64,000 nt of DNA from Edaphobacter aggregans DSM 19364. Its GTDB lineage: Bacteria > Acidobacteriota > Terriglobia > Terriglobales > Acidobacteriaceae. The position numbers were made by a program, and so were the translations under genes. The notes under the pieces are model-generated. The model ran no database searches. It was not told where the DNA came from and saw only the letters and a list, made by a program, of their open reading frames with translations. This document shows positions 34,690-43,986 of the stretch, piece after piece; position 1 is the first letter of the stretch, and each line of letters starts with the position of its first letter. The stretch is taken from NCBI RefSeq assembly GCF_000745965.1, contig NZ_JQKI01000012.1, positions 62,001 through 126,000 of the forward strand, read 5' to 3'.

Positions 34690-36087
34690 TTATGCGTGGA
34701 CCAGCTTCATCTGGGATTCGAGGGCGCGGAAGACGGTGTCGGTGTCTGGATCGAGGACGATGGGGGGCTTGCGCAGGGCGGCGTGTGCGGCTTGGTCGGC
34801 TAGGGAGATCTGGGCGTTCTCGGCGTCGGTGAAGAGTTCTCCGCGGTGGTAGTCGATGGTGTAGGCGGAGTCTTTCAGGGTGTGGCCGGTGAGGATGAGG
34901 ACGACGCGCTCTTCCCTACCGATCCTGCCCTGGGCGACGAGCTTTTTGAGGCCGGCGAGGGTGACGGCGGAGGCGGGCTCGCAGCCGATGCCTTCGGCGC
35001 CGATCTCGGCCTTGGCGAGGGCGATCTCCTGCTCGGAGACCTGCTCGCACCAGCCGCCTGTGGTGCGGAGAGCGCGGAGGGCCTTTCGCCAGGAGGCGGG
35101 GTTGCCGATGCGGATGGCGGTGGCGCGGGTGTTGGCCTTGACGGGGATGAGTTCCTGACCGTTGTTCTCGGCGATGGAGCGGAAGAGCGGGTTGGCGCCT
35201 TCGGCCTGGATGATGCTGACCCGGGGGATGCGCGGGATGAGGCCGAGGTGGTGCATCTCTGAGAAGCCCTTGGCGAGGGCGGAGCCGTTGGCGAGGTTGC
35301 CGCCGGGGACGATGATGTGCTCGGGGACCTGCCACTCAAGCTGCTCGACGAGCTCGAAGGCGGGGGTCTTCTGGCCCTCGAGGCGGTAAGGGTTGACGGA
35401 GTTGAGCAGGTAGATGGGGAAGCGGGTGACGAGGTCGGTGAGGACGCGGACGCAGCCGTCGAAGTCGGTGCGGAGCTGGATGGTGAGGGCCCCGTAGTCC
35501 ATGGACTGAGAGAGCTTGCCCCAGGCGATCTTGCCCTCGGGGATGAAGACGATGGAGCGGAGGCCGGCGCGGGCTGCGTAAGCGGCCATCGCGGCGGAGG
35601 TGTTGCCGGTGGAGGCGCAGGCGACCCATTCGAAGCCGCGCTCGCGGGCGACGGAGAGGGCGGCGGTCATGCCGGTGTCCTTGAAGGAGCCGGTGGGGTT
35701 CATGCCCTGGTGTTTGGCGAGGATCCAGTCGACGCCGAGCGCTTTGGAGGCTCGGGGAAGGTCGTAGAGCGGTGTGTTGCCCTCGCGGAGGGTGACGACG
35801 TGGTCGAGGTCGTCGACGATGGGGAGGAGGTCGCGGAAACGCCAGACTCCGGACTGGTCAACCGCAAGGGATGATGTCCGGCGCTCCTGCCAGAGCCAGC
35901 GGAGGGCGCTCGCGTTGGGGAGCTTCGAGTCGGAGGCCGGAGTGTCGCCGTTGGGCAGCGTGGACCAGGGGTAGATCACGTCGTAGAGGCCGTTGCACGT
36001 GGGGCAGCGGAATATGCTGTTTACGGCGGTGCCGGCAATCCTTGCGCCGCACTCTGTGCATCGGAGCTCATGTGTCGCGATTTTCAT
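34690..36087 (-). CDS. thrC: Threonine synthase
   Basis: The PLP enzyme converts O-phosphohomoserine to threonine. From ATG 36087 it is 465 aa. A zinc-ribbon-like start (LRCTECGARIAG, FRCPTCNGLYDVIY) is followed by a fold II PLP domain: VTLREGNTPLYDLPR, the PLP-Lys in NPTGSFKDTGMTAALS, CASTGNTSAAMAAYAARAG, and the phosphate-binding IVPGGNLANGSALAKGF. The open frame upstream to 36303 overlaps the divergent modA leader and is not protein-like. Divergent from modA with 68 bp between. Confidence 0.95.
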   Translation of the reverse strand: MKIATHELRCTECGARIAGTAVNSIFRCPTCNGLYDVIYPWSTLPNGDTPASDSKLPNASALRWLWQERRTSSLAVDQSGVWRFRDLLPIVDDLDHVVTLREGNTPLYDLPRASKALGVDWILAKHQGMNPTGSFKDTGMTAALSVARERGFEWVACASTGNTSAAMAAYAARAGLRSIVFIPEGKIAWGKLSQSMDYGALTIQLRTDFDGCVRVLTDLVTRFPIYLLNSVNPYRLEGQKTPAFELVEQLEWQVPEHIIVPGGNLANGSALAKGFSEMHHLGLIPRIPRVSIIQAEGANPLFRSIAENNGQELIPVKANTRATAIRIGNPASWRKALRALRTTGGWCEQVSEQEIALAKAEIGAEGIGCEPASAVTLAGLKKLVAQGRIGREERVVLILTGHTLKDSAYTIDYHRGELFTDAENAQISLADQAAHAALRKPPIVLDPDTDTVFRALESQMKLVHA

Positions 36088-36155
36088 GGTTTCTTTTAGG
36101 GTACCGTACTCGGCGGGGTGAGCCAAAGGCGGGCGGGCTTCGTCTGCGGGCGGCG

Positions 36156-36914
36156 ATGGTGCTGGCTGCAGCGGTGTGCGGCGGTTTTGCGCAGGCACAG
36201 CAGCCGGCGAAAGCTTCGAAGGATCTGCGGGTAGCGGCTGCGGCCGATCTGCAACCGGTGCTCCCCGTGTTGGCGGAACGATACGAGAAGGCGACCGGCG
36301 CAAAGCTGGCGGTGAGCTATGGGTCGTCGGGAATGCTGACGACGCAGATTCTGAACGGCGCGCCGATGGATCTTTTTCTGGGGGCGGACTTTGTGTTTCC
36401 GGAGAAGATCGTCGCGGCGGAAATGGCGGATGCGAAGAGTCCCACGCCCTATGCGCGCGGCACGCTGGTGCTGTGGGCGCGCAAGGACTCCCCGCTGCAG
36501 CCGATCAGCCTGGATACACTGGTGGACAAGCGGGTGAAAACGGTCGCGATTGCGAACGATCTGCATGCGCCGTACGGGCAGGCGGCGGTGTCGGCGCTAC
36601 GGCGGCTGAATATGTACGACCAGGTGAAGCCGCACCTGGTGGTGGCGGAGAATATCGCGCAGACGGCGCAGTTTGTGGAGTCGGGCAACGCGCAGCTGGG
36701 GCTCATCTCGCTGACGGCGGCGAGCACGCCGCGCTTTCAGGCGGAGGGGACGTTTGTGCGCGTGCCGAAGAGCTCGTATGTGCCGATTCTGCAGTGCGCG
36801 GTAGTGATGGCGAAGTCGGACAGGCGGGCCGAGGCGCATGCCTTTCTGGACTGGCTGCTGAAGCCGGAGATCCAGGCGGTGATGGCAACGATGGGGCTGG
36901 AGCCGGTGAAGTAG
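36156..36914 (+). CDS. modA: Molybdate ABC transporter substrate-binding protein
   Basis: The 252-aa periplasmic protein has a short signal peptide (MVLAAAVCGGFAQAQQ) and the ModA fold: DLRVAAAADLQPVLPVLAER, VSYGSSGMLTTQILNGAPMD LFLGAD, YARGTLVLWARKD, and NVQIALQQ-like sequence YDQVKPHLVVAENIAQTAQF VESGNAQLG. It binds molybdate or tungstate for ModBC. The ATG at 36156 is the only sensible start. It is the first gene of modABC, with 58 bp to modB. Confidence 0.93.
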   Translation: MVLAAAVCGGFAQAQQPAKASKDLRVAAAADLQPVLPVLAERYEKATGAKLAVSYGSSGMLTTQILNGAPMDLFLGADFVFPEKIVAAEMADAKSPTPYARGTLVLWARKDSPLQPISLDTLVDKRVKTVAIANDLHAPYGQAAVSALRRLNMYDQVKPHLVVAENIAQTAQFVESGNAQLGLISLTAASTPRFQAEGTFVRVPKSSYVPILQCAVVMAKSDRRAEAHAFLDWLLKPEIQAVMATMGLEPVK

Positions 36915-36972
36915 GAGCGGGTGATTCGAGCGCGGCGAGAAGCGCGGCGGGGGGTGTGTAGACTTTCGCTGT

Positions 36973-37659
36973 ATGGATACACAGGCGCTTTGGCTGACAC
37001 TGAAGCTGGCGGCGAGCACGACGGCGATTCTGCTGGCGATTGCGCTGCCACTAGCGTGGTGGATTGCGTCTGGCCGCGGCGTGGCGCGGGCGCTGGCGCA
37101 GGCCGTGGTGGCGCTGCCGCTGGTGCTTCCGCCGACGGTGCTTGGGTATTATCTGCTGGTTCTGATGGGGCCGCTGACGTGGCCGGGACGGCTGCTGATG
37201 CGGATGTTTGGGCATCCGCTGGCGTTCAGTTTTACGGGGCTGCTGGTGGGGTCGGTGCTGTACAGTCTGCCGTTTGCGGTGCAGCCTCTGGTGGCGGGAT
37301 TCAAGGCGGTGGATACGGGGTATGTTGAGGCAGCGGAGGGGTTGGGAGTGCGGCCGTTCGCGGTGTTTCTTTCGGTGGTGCTTCCGCTGGCGCGCGCTTC
37401 CCTGCTGACGAGTGCGGTGCTGGCGTTTACTCACACGGTGGGGGAGTTTGGAGTGGTGCTGATGCTGGGCGGAAATATTCCCGGGGCGACCCGGACGCTC
37501 TCGATCTCGCTGTACGACCAGGTGCAGGAGTTCAACTACGCGGCGGCGAACCGCACGGCGCTGCTGCTGCTGGTGATCTCGCTGACGGCGTTGCTGGCGA
37601 TCTACCTTGTGCCTGCGTTGCGCAGGGTGGACGGAAGGCAGGCCGACGTTGCCCGGTAG
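36973..37659 (+). CDS. modB: Molybdate ABC transporter permease
   Basis: The 228-aa inner-membrane protein has five helices and typical ModB text: ALPLVLPPTVLGYYLLVLMG, LVGSVLYSLPFAVQPLVAGF, the EAA loop YVEAAEGLGVRPFAVFLSVV LPLAR and HTVGEFGVVLMLGGNIPGAT RTLSISLYD. It forms the channel for molybdate. modC starts inside its last codons. Confidence 0.95.
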   Translation: MDTQALWLTLKLAASTTAILLAIALPLAWWIASGRGVARALAQAVVALPLVLPPTVLGYYLLVLMGPLTWPGRLLMRMFGHPLAFSFTGLLVGSVLYSLPFAVQPLVAGFKAVDTGYVEAAEGLGVRPFAVFLSVVLPLARASLLTSAVLAFTHTVGEFGVVLMLGGNIPGATRTLSISLYDQVQEFNYAAANRTALLLLVISLTALLAIYLVPALRRVDGRQADVAR

Positions 37660-38389
37660 CCTGCTGACGGTGGCGATGCGGCATCGTGTGGGCGCGGTCG
37701 CGCTCGATGTGAACTTTCGGCTGACGCACCCGTGGACGGTGCTCTTTGGGCCTTCGGGCAGCGGAAAGACGACGGCGCTGCGGGCTATCGCGGGGTTTGT
37801 GCAGCCGGATGCCGGGAGGATCGAATCGGCGGCGGGGGCGTGGTTCGATGCGGCGGCTAATGTCTTCGTTCCCCCGCACAAACGTGCGGTGCGCAGTGCG
37901 GGACAGATGGCGCGGCTGTTTCCGCATATGACGGTTAGCCGCAATGTCGAGTACGGGAGCGGATGGGCGTCAAAGCCTCATGACGCTCACGATATCGCGC
38001 AACAGGTGATGACTTCGTTCGGCCTGGAGCAGCTTGCGGACAGGATGCCTAAGGATCTTAGCGGGGGTGAGCGGCAGAGAGCGTCTGTGGCGCGGGCGCT
38101 GGTTGCAGCGATCACCTTCGATTGGGAGGCGGAGAGGCCTCTGCTGCTGCTGGATGAGCCGCTGGCTGGACTGGACGTCGCGATGCGTGACCGGATGGCC
38201 GCGGAGTTGAAGCAGTGGACGGAGCGGTGGAAGATTCCTGTGCTCTCGGTGACGCATGCGCTGGGCGAGGCGTTTCAGCTGGAGGCTGATGTGGTGAAGA
38301 TTGCGGACGGCCAGGTGGTCGAACACGGGCCGGTGGGCGAGGTTCTGGCGGAGGAGAGACTGCAGTTGCTGAAGCAGCTGCGGGGTTAG
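37649..38389 (+). CDS. modC: Molybdate ABC transporter ATP-binding protein, short form
   Basis: The 246-aa ATPase has Walker A FGPSGSGKTTALRAIAGFV, the signature LSGGERQRASVARALV, Walker B LLLLDEPLAGLD and the His of SVTHALGEA. The start is taken as the TTG at 37649 (LPGSLLTVAMRHRVG), which overlaps modB by 11 bp; GTG 37670 and ATG 37676 are alternatives. E. coli ModC has about 350 residues with a C-terminal molybdate-binding MOP domain; here the protein ends right after the ATPase core, so that regulatory domain is absent. Confidence 0.92.
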   Translation: MPGSLLTVAMRHRVGAVALDVNFRLTHPWTVLFGPSGSGKTTALRAIAGFVQPDAGRIESAAGAWFDAAANVFVPPHKRAVRSAGQMARLFPHMTVSRNVEYGSGWASKPHDAHDIAQQVMTSFGLEQLADRMPKDLSGGERQRASVARALVAAITFDWEAERPLLLLDEPLAGLDVAMRDRMAAELKQWTERWKIPVLSVTHALGEAFQLEADVVKIADGQVVEHGPVGEVLAEERLQLLKQLRG

Positions 38390-38424
38390 TTCTGCACAGC
38401 GCGGCTCCGCTGGTGTCCATGGCC

Positions 38425-38480
38425 TTGCAGACAAACAGCAGGTTCCTCCACTCCGCTGCGCTCCGGTCGGAATGACACTT
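38425..38480 (+). repeat. REP-like palindromic repeat copy 11
   Basis: CAGCAGGTTCCTCCACTCCG followed by CTGCGCTCCGGTCGGAATGA and CACTTATTTTTT. Located between the convergent modC and murB; the T-run at its end could let it act as a terminator for modC. Confidence 0.78.
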
Positions 38481-38499
38481 ATTTTTTGGCAGGTGAAGA

Positions 38500-39555
38500 C
38501 TAGCCGACCTGCACTGGTTCCTGCTCGAGCAGGATGCCAAAGCGCTGCTCGACTGTTCTGCGGATGGTGTCGCGGAGCGCGATGATCTCGGCAGCGGTTG
38601 CGTTGCCGCGATTGATAAGCGCGAGGGTGTGGCGGGAGGAGATGCCGGCGTTGCCCATGGCGTAGCCTTTGACGAAGCCGGCGCGCTCGAGCAGCCAGGC
38701 TGCGGGGAGCTTGATCTGGTGGTTGTCTGCGGGCCAGTGGGGGATCTTGTCCTTTGGTGTACTGAGCGCGGCGGCGATGCGGTCGAGGACGCTTGAATCC
38801 ACAACAGGGTTTTTGAAGAAGGAGCCGGCGCTGCGGCAGTCGGGTTCGCCGTCGACGAGGAGCATGCCCTTGGCGTGGCGGATGTCGCGAACGGCGAAGT
38901 AGACCTCGATGGGTGTGGGCTGCGTGCTGCCGAAGTGGCGTGTGAGGTCGGCGTAGGTGAGGCGCGGCTTTCGCGCGGGATCGAAGCGGAAGGTGACGGC
39001 GGTGACGATGTGGCGGCCGCGGTGGGTGGTGTTGAAGATGCTCCGCCGGTAAGCGAAGCCGCACTGCTGGTTGGAGAGCTCGACGAACTGGAGGGTTTCG
39101 AGGTCGAGCGCACGGACGGAGGTGATGGTCTCGGAGACCTCCTGGCCGTAGGCTCCGACGTTCTGGACGGGAGCTCCGCCGACGGAGCCGGGGATTCCGG
39201 CGAGGCATTCGATGCCACTGATTCCCTGCTCGCAGATGGAGAGGACGAAGTCGTTCCACTCGACGCCGGCGGGGACGGTCTCGTAGAGGAGGCCGTCGCG
39301 GTCGGTGGGGGCGAGAGGCTTGCGGATGGCGATGTGGAGAACCAAACCGGGAAAGCCGGAGTCCGAGACGAGAAGGTTGCTGCCGCCGCCGAGGACGAAG
39401 ATGGGGAGCGCCTGCTGGCGTGCAAAGGCGACTGCTTCGCACAGGTCGGGCTCGGTGTGGACCTCGGCGAAGTAGCGCGCCGGGCCGCCGATGTGGAGGG
39501 TGGTGTAGGGGGCGAGCGGGCTCTGTTGCTGGATGGAGATGGAAGACGTCTGCAC
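38500..39555 (-). CDS. murB: UDP-N-acetylmuramate dehydrogenase
   Basis: MurB reduces UDP-GlcNAc-enolpyruvate to UDP-MurNAc with FAD and NADPH in peptidoglycan synthesis. The 351-aa form shows TLHIGGPARYFAEVHT, the FAD motif LPIFVLGGGSNLLVSDSGFP, GIECLAGIPGSVGGAPVQNV GAYGQEVS, the catalytic Ser region AGSFFKNPVV and a C-terminal E (LLERAGFVKGYAMGNAGIS). The start is a GTG at 39555 (VQTSSISIQQQ), since no family-like sequence lies before it although the frame is open to 39702. The layout is the E. coli-type (type I) enzyme. Confidence 0.93.
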   Translation of the reverse strand: MQTSSISIQQQSPLAPYTTLHIGGPARYFAEVHTEPDLCEAVAFARQQALPIFVLGGGSNLLVSDSGFPGLVLHIAIRKPLAPTDRDGLLYETVPAGVEWNDFVLSICEQGISGIECLAGIPGSVGGAPVQNVGAYGQEVSETITSVRALDLETLQFVELSNQQCGFAYRRSIFNTTHRGRHIVTAVTFRFDPARKPRLTYADLTRHFGSTQPTPIEVYFAVRDIRHAKGMLLVDGEPDCRSAGSFFKNPVVDSSVLDRIAAALSTPKDKIPHWPADNHQIKLPAAWLLERAGFVKGYAMGNAGISSRHTLALINRGNATAAEIIALRDTIRRTVEQRFGILLEQEPVQVG

Positions 39556-39748
39556 GGGTTTGAGAGTACAACACCCGCGGCGGGGGAACGAGAAGGCATT
39601 GAGCGGGAAGAATTTATCTTTTGTCGAACCTTGAACGATGCGCACAGGTGGCGTGCCGGACGGCGAGGCCGGTACAATCGGGGAAGGACGAAATTCCTGC
39701 ATCTAACGTGCTGCGGTTCGCAGTTTTAGATCTTCAAAGGGGGAAGGT

Positions 39749-40174
39749 ATGTATCCAGAGATTATGGTTATTCCGATGCGCGAGGAGCTGACGCGCGCCG
39801 GACTGAAGGAGGTTCGCAGCGCGGCCGAGGTGGATGCGGCGCTGGCGCAGCCCGGAACCACGATGGTCGTAGTGAACTCGATCTGCGGATGCGCGGCGGG
39901 CAAGATGCGCCCCGGCGTTCGGCTGGCGATGCAGCACACGACGACGCCGGATCACTCGGTGACGGTGTTTGCGGGCCAGGACCGCGAGGCGACCGAGAAG
40001 GCGCGGAGCTACTTCCAGGGCCATCCTCCGACCTCGCCGGCGATCGCGATTCTTCGCGACGGGCAACTGGTGTACCTGATGCAGCGCTCGGCGATCGAGA
40101 CCTCGACGGCGCCTGCGATCGCGCAGGAGCTGGCGCGGGCCTTCGATACATACTGCGCGAAGACCACGGCGTAA
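39749..40174 (+). CDS. BrxA/BrxB family bacilliredoxin
   Basis: The 141-aa protein matches the YphP/YqiW family: MYPEIMVIPMREELTRAGLK at the N-terminus and the CGC active site in VVVNSICGCAAGKMRPGVRL. Bacilliredoxins remove bacillithiol (or other low-molecular-weight thiol) from proteins after oxidative stress; in acidobacteria the partner thiol is unknown. A strong GGGGGAAGGT precedes the ATG. It ends at a clear terminator and is a single-gene unit. Confidence 0.93.
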   Translation: MYPEIMVIPMREELTRAGLKEVRSAAEVDAALAQPGTTMVVVNSICGCAAGKMRPGVRLAMQHTTTPDHSVTVFAGQDREATEKARSYFQGHPPTSPAIAILRDGQLVYLMQRSAIETSTAPAIAQELARAFDTYCAKTTA

Positions 40175-40189
40175 GACGCCTCAAGAAAT

Positions 40190-40228
40190 AAGGGCCGGGC
40201 ATCGAGCAGGTTTCGATGTCCGGCCCTT
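40190..40228 (+). terminator. Terminator after the bacilliredoxin gene
   Basis: AAGGGCCGGGCATCGA-gcaggtt-TCGATGTCCGGCCCTT forms a 16-bp stem with one G-T mismatch, followed by CGTGTTTTCC. Confidence 0.8.
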
Positions 40229-40281
40229 CGTGTTTTCCACCGCTCAACTGAAAGCGCGATTCGCCGACAGAGGGAGTAACC

Positions 40282-41231
40282 ATGTCGACCTCCGGCCAAA
40301 CTCTCGCCTGCCTGCCGTCTGTCTGCCTTGAGGAACCCGAGCACGAGAGGGCGGAGTCCGCGTACGCTGCGCTGCTGGGCAGCGGAGCGACGATGCGACG
40401 CCTTCGGCTGCAGATCGAACGCATCGGGCCACACTTTCGCACGGTGCTGGTGCGCGGGGAGATGGGCACGGGCAAAGAGCTGGTGGCGCGCGCTCTGCAC
40501 GAGAGGAGCGGACGCGCGGGCGAGGCATTCGTCTTCTGCCATGCGGCGACGCTCGCCGAGATGGCGGAGGACGAACGTGGCGACTGGCTTCGCGGGAACA
40601 TGGGTTCCGCAGATGCGGGTACGCTGTTCGTCGATGGCGCCGAAGAGCTGTCGGTGGGCGGGCAGCGGGGGCTGCTTCGGATGCTTGAGCAGAAGATGGG
40701 CTCGCGAGTGATCGTCTCGACGGCTGAGGACCTGCGAAGCATGGCGGCCGCGGGACGGTTCCGGCAGGACTTGTACCATCGACTGGCCAGGGTGGAGATC
40801 GTCGTTGAGCCGTTGCGGAATCGAACGGAAGACATTCCTGACCTGGCGATGCACTTCATGGAGAGGTTTGCCGCTCAGTACGAGCGGAGCGTTGAGGCTA
40901 TTGCTCCTGACACCATGGAGAGGCTGCGGAGCCACGCGTGGCCCGGCAACGTTCGCGATTTCGAGAACGTTCTGCGCAACGGCGTGTTGCAGTGCCAAGG
41001 AACAGTGCTGGGAGCGAATGACCTTTCGTCGCTGGTGGGTTTTACCATGCCGAGTGCGGATAGCAGGCCGGTGCATCAGGAGACACCAGCGCGGCTGCAG
41101 GATGTGGTGGAACAGCATGTGGTGCGCGCGCTGCGAGAGTGCTCCGGCAACAAGGTTCGCGCGGCGGAGTGCTGGGAATCAGCCGCTCGACGCTGTACCG
41201 GATACTGGATGGGTGCTCGGTAAATGGCTGA
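40282..41231 (+). pseudogene. NtrC-like AAA+ regulator without GAFTGA, frameshifted in its DNA-binding domain
   Basis: The open frame (40282-41223, 313 aa) contains a sigma-54-activator-like AAA+ domain: Walker A VRGEMGTGKELVARALHE, a Walker B-like GTLFVDGAEEL, arginine-finger region GRFRQDLYHRLARVEI, and AWPGNVRDFENVLRNGV. The GAFTGA loop that contacts sigma-54 is missing and the Walker B Glu is replaced (VDGAEE). There is no receiver domain. Near 41169 one base appears lost: after GNKVRAAE the frame reads CWESAARRC, whereas the +1 frame gives LGISRSTLYRILDG, a perfect Fis-type helix-turn-helix, ending at TGA 41231. GGGAGTAACC precedes the ATG. It is listed as pseudogene because of the shift; a sequencing error is possible. 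Confidence 0.72.
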
Positions 41232-41281
41232 GAAGCGAGACGCGTACGCGATACACTGGGAGCCGAAGCTCTGAGGTGTGC

Positions 41282-43078
41282 GTGAAGAAGAACGTTGTCG
41301 TTTCGTTTGTTCTGGCCGGCAGTCTGGTATTTAGTTTCGGAAGTCTCTCGCTGGATGCGCAGGTCCAGGCATCGGCTGTGAATTCTGTCGCGGCGCGTAG
41401 CAAGGTTCTCTCCTCGTTGTTTTCCGAGATCTGGGAAGATCGGCTGAAGCACTCGCCGGAGTTCGCGTCGTTTCTTGGTGACAAGCGATACAACGACCAG
41501 TGGACGGACTACTCCGTTGAGGAGGTAAACGCTTCGCTGGCGCGCGGGCGCGTGTTTTTGCAGCGGCTGGCCGAGATCGACACGGCGGGCCTGACACCGC
41601 AGGAGGTGCTGTCGCGTGATCTGATGGTGCGCTCTCTGACCGATGATCAGGAAGGGGCGCGGTTCAAGGAGTGGGAGATGCCGGTGAACCAGTTCAGCGG
41701 CTTCCCCACCGAGATGGCGCGGCTGGTGAACGATCTCGCCTTCGACAACGGGAAGGACTACGACGACTACGTCGCACGACTGAAGAAGGTTCCGACAGTC
41801 TTCTCGCAGAACATGACGAACATGCAGTTGGGCATGGACGAGCACCGTGTTCCTCCGCAGTATCTGCTGGAGAAGGTGCAGACGCAGACAGAGGCGCTGG
41901 CCTCGCAGAAGCCCGAGGACAGTCCGTTTGCGCTGCCGCTGAAGAAGTTCCCGGCATCGGTCAGCGCGGCCGAGCAGAAGCGTATCTCCGGCGAGGTGCT
42001 GGATGCGATCTCGACCAGTGTGTTGCCGTCGTATCAGCGCTTCGCACGGTTTCTGAAGGCGCAGTATGTTCCGGCGGGACGCAAAGATCCGGGCGCGTGG
42101 GCGCTGCCGGACGGCGATCCCTACTATGCGTTCCGCGTACGCCAGAGCACGACCGAGACCAAGACCCCGGCGGAGATTCATCAGATAGGACTCGATGAGG
42201 TGAAGCGCGACGAGAGCGAGATGCTGGCGATCGTGAAGAAGCTCGGGTTCGCGGACATCAAGAGCTTTAGCGCTGCGCTGAAGGCGAATCCGAAGGAGCA
42301 TCCAGCGTCGAAGGAGGCGCTACTTGATGGGTACAAGGGCTACATCGCGCAGATGCAGCCGAAGCTTCCGGGGCTGTTCGGAACACTGCCGAAGGCTAAG
42401 CTGGAGGTAACGGCGGTGCCCGCCTTCATCGAGAAGGATCAGGCGGCGGCGTACTACAACCCCGGCAGCCAGGATGGAAAGCGGCCGGGCCGCGTGTATG
42501 TGAACACATACAACGCGACGGAGCGGTCGCTGGCTCCGGTGGAGGCGGTCTCGTATCACGAGGGCATTCCGGGTCACCACCTGCAGATCTCGATCGCACA
42601 GGAGCTGACAGGGCTGCCGGAGTTCCGCAAGCAGTCCTACTACACGGCGTATACCGAGGGCTGGGCGCTTTACAGCGAGCGGCTGGGCAAGGAGATCGGC
42701 TTCTATCAAGACCCGTACAGCGACTATGGGCGGCTGGAGGCTGACATCTGGCGCGCGATCCGGTTAGTCGTCGATACCGGCGTTCACTCGAAGCACTGGA
42801 CACGGCAGCAGATGGTGGACTACTTCCGTGAGCACTCGGCAATTGACGAGACGAACATTCAGGCTGAGGTGGACCGCTACATCGCGTGGCCGGGGCAGGC
42901 GCTTGGCTACAAGATGGGCCAGTTGAAGATTCTGGAGCTGCGGCAGAGGGCGCAGACAGCGCTGGGGCCCAAGTTCGATCTGAAGGCCTTCCACGATGTC
43001 GTGCTGGATTCTGGCGCGCTGCCGATGGACGTGCTGGAGCGTCAGGTGGATGCGTGGATCGCCGCGCAGAAGAAGTAA
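41282..43078 (+). CDS. Secreted DUF885-family metallopeptidase-like protein
   Basis: The 598-aa protein starts at a GTG (41282) with GAGGTGTGC before it. A signal peptide (VKKNVVVSFVLAGSLVFSFG, then SLSLDAQ) precedes the DUF885 domain, which carries the zinc-peptidase-like motif VSYHEGIPGHHLQISIAQEL (about residue 425) and the downstream Glu in YTAYTEGWALYSERLGKEIG. Such proteins are thought to be carboxypeptidase-related, exported peptidases. The open frame upstream to 40805 is a shadow of the AAA+ gene. It is followed 28 bp later by proC. Confidence 0.9.
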   Translation: MKKNVVVSFVLAGSLVFSFGSLSLDAQVQASAVNSVAARSKVLSSLFSEIWEDRLKHSPEFASFLGDKRYNDQWTDYSVEEVNASLARGRVFLQRLAEIDTAGLTPQEVLSRDLMVRSLTDDQEGARFKEWEMPVNQFSGFPTEMARLVNDLAFDNGKDYDDYVARLKKVPTVFSQNMTNMQLGMDEHRVPPQYLLEKVQTQTEALASQKPEDSPFALPLKKFPASVSAAEQKRISGEVLDAISTSVLPSYQRFARFLKAQYVPAGRKDPGAWALPDGDPYYAFRVRQSTTETKTPAEIHQIGLDEVKRDESEMLAIVKKLGFADIKSFSAALKANPKEHPASKEALLDGYKGYIAQMQPKLPGLFGTLPKAKLEVTAVPAFIEKDQAAAYYNPGSQDGKRPGRVYVNTYNATERSLAPVEAVSYHEGIPGHHLQISIAQELTGLPEFRKQSYYTAYTEGWALYSERLGKEIGFYQDPYSDYGRLEADIWRAIRLVVDTGVHSKHWTRQQMVDYFREHSAIDETNIQAEVDRYIAWPGQALGYKMGQLKILELRQRAQTALGPKFDLKAFHDVVLDSGALPMDVLERQVDAWIAAQKK

Positions 43079-43106
43079 CGGCGCGCGATTCTGGTAGCCT
43101 CTTGGA

Positions 43107-43961
43107 ATGAGCGAAGAGACCTACGAAGTATTGGCGCCGGCGCCGACGATGCCTGGCGTGCGAGTGGCGATTCTTGGCACTGGCAAGATGGGCGGCATCC
43201 TGCTTCAGGCGTTTCTGAAGAATAACCTGCTTTCGCCGGAGCAGATCTTTGCGACGGTGCATCATGCGGAGCGCGCGCAGGCGCTGTCGGCGCAGTTCGC
43301 CATTGAGGTGACAACGGATAACCTGGCCGCAGCCGAACAGGCCGATGTGATTCTACTGGGCGTGAAGCCGATCCAGGTTCCAGCGCTGATCGAAGAGATC
43401 AAGCCGGCGCTCTCGCCGAAGAAGATGATCCTCTCGTTTGCCGCTTCGGTGAAGACGCGGACCATCGAAGACATCGCGGGCTGGGAGCTTGGTGTGGTTC
43501 GCGCGATGCCGAACACTCCGGCGATGCTCGCGGCGGGCATCACGGCGCTGTGCGCTGGCAGGTTCGTCTCGACCGAGCAGATGGCGATTGCGCAGAGAAT
43601 CTTCCATACGGTGGGCCGCACCGTCGTTGTCGATGAGAAGCACATGGATGCGGTGACGGGGCTCTCGGGGTCGGGTCCGGCGTTTCTCTACATCATCATC
43701 GAGGCACTGGCCGAGGCTGGTGTGAACGTCGGGCTGCCGCGTGATGTCGCCACGCTGCTGGCCGCGCAGACGACGCTGGGTTCGGCGCGCATGGTGCTGG
43801 AGACGGGCTATCATCCTGCGCTGCTGAAGGATGCGGTGACGACGCCGGCGGGCTGCACCGTGGACGGCATCCTGGAGTTGGAAGCGGGCGGGCTGCGCGT
43901 GACACTGATCAAGGCCGTGAAGCGCGCGACCCAGAGGGCGAAGGAGCTGGCCAACGGATAA
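43107..43961 (+). CDS. proC: Pyrroline-5-carboxylate reductase
   Basis: The last step of proline synthesis: P5C to proline with NAD(P)H. The 284-aa protein has the Rossmann start VRVAILGTGKMGGILLQAFL, ILLGVKPIQVPALIEEI, RAMPNTPAMLAAGITAL, and the signature DAVTGLSGSGPAFLYIIIEA. A 15-residue N-terminal tail precedes the fold. It lies between the peptidase and heme A synthase genes with short gaps on the same strand. Confidence 0.95.
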   Translation: MSEETYEVLAPAPTMPGVRVAILGTGKMGGILLQAFLKNNLLSPEQIFATVHHAERAQALSAQFAIEVTTDNLAAAEQADVILLGVKPIQVPALIEEIKPALSPKKMILSFAASVKTRTIEDIAGWELGVVRAMPNTPAMLAAGITALCAGRFVSTEQMAIAQRIFHTVGRTVVVDEKHMDAVTGLSGSGPAFLYIIIEALAEAGVNVGLPRDVATLLAAQTTLGSARMVLETGYHPALLKDAVTTPAGCTVDGILELEAGGLRVTLIKAVKRATQRAKELANG

Positions 43962-43986
43962 GGCCGGATCTTCGTACAATGCTGGT

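Noticed and set aside
38112-39677. Long minus-strand frames overlapping murB and modC
   Set aside because: Ser/Pro/Arg-rich text with no domain; murB in the other frame is clear.
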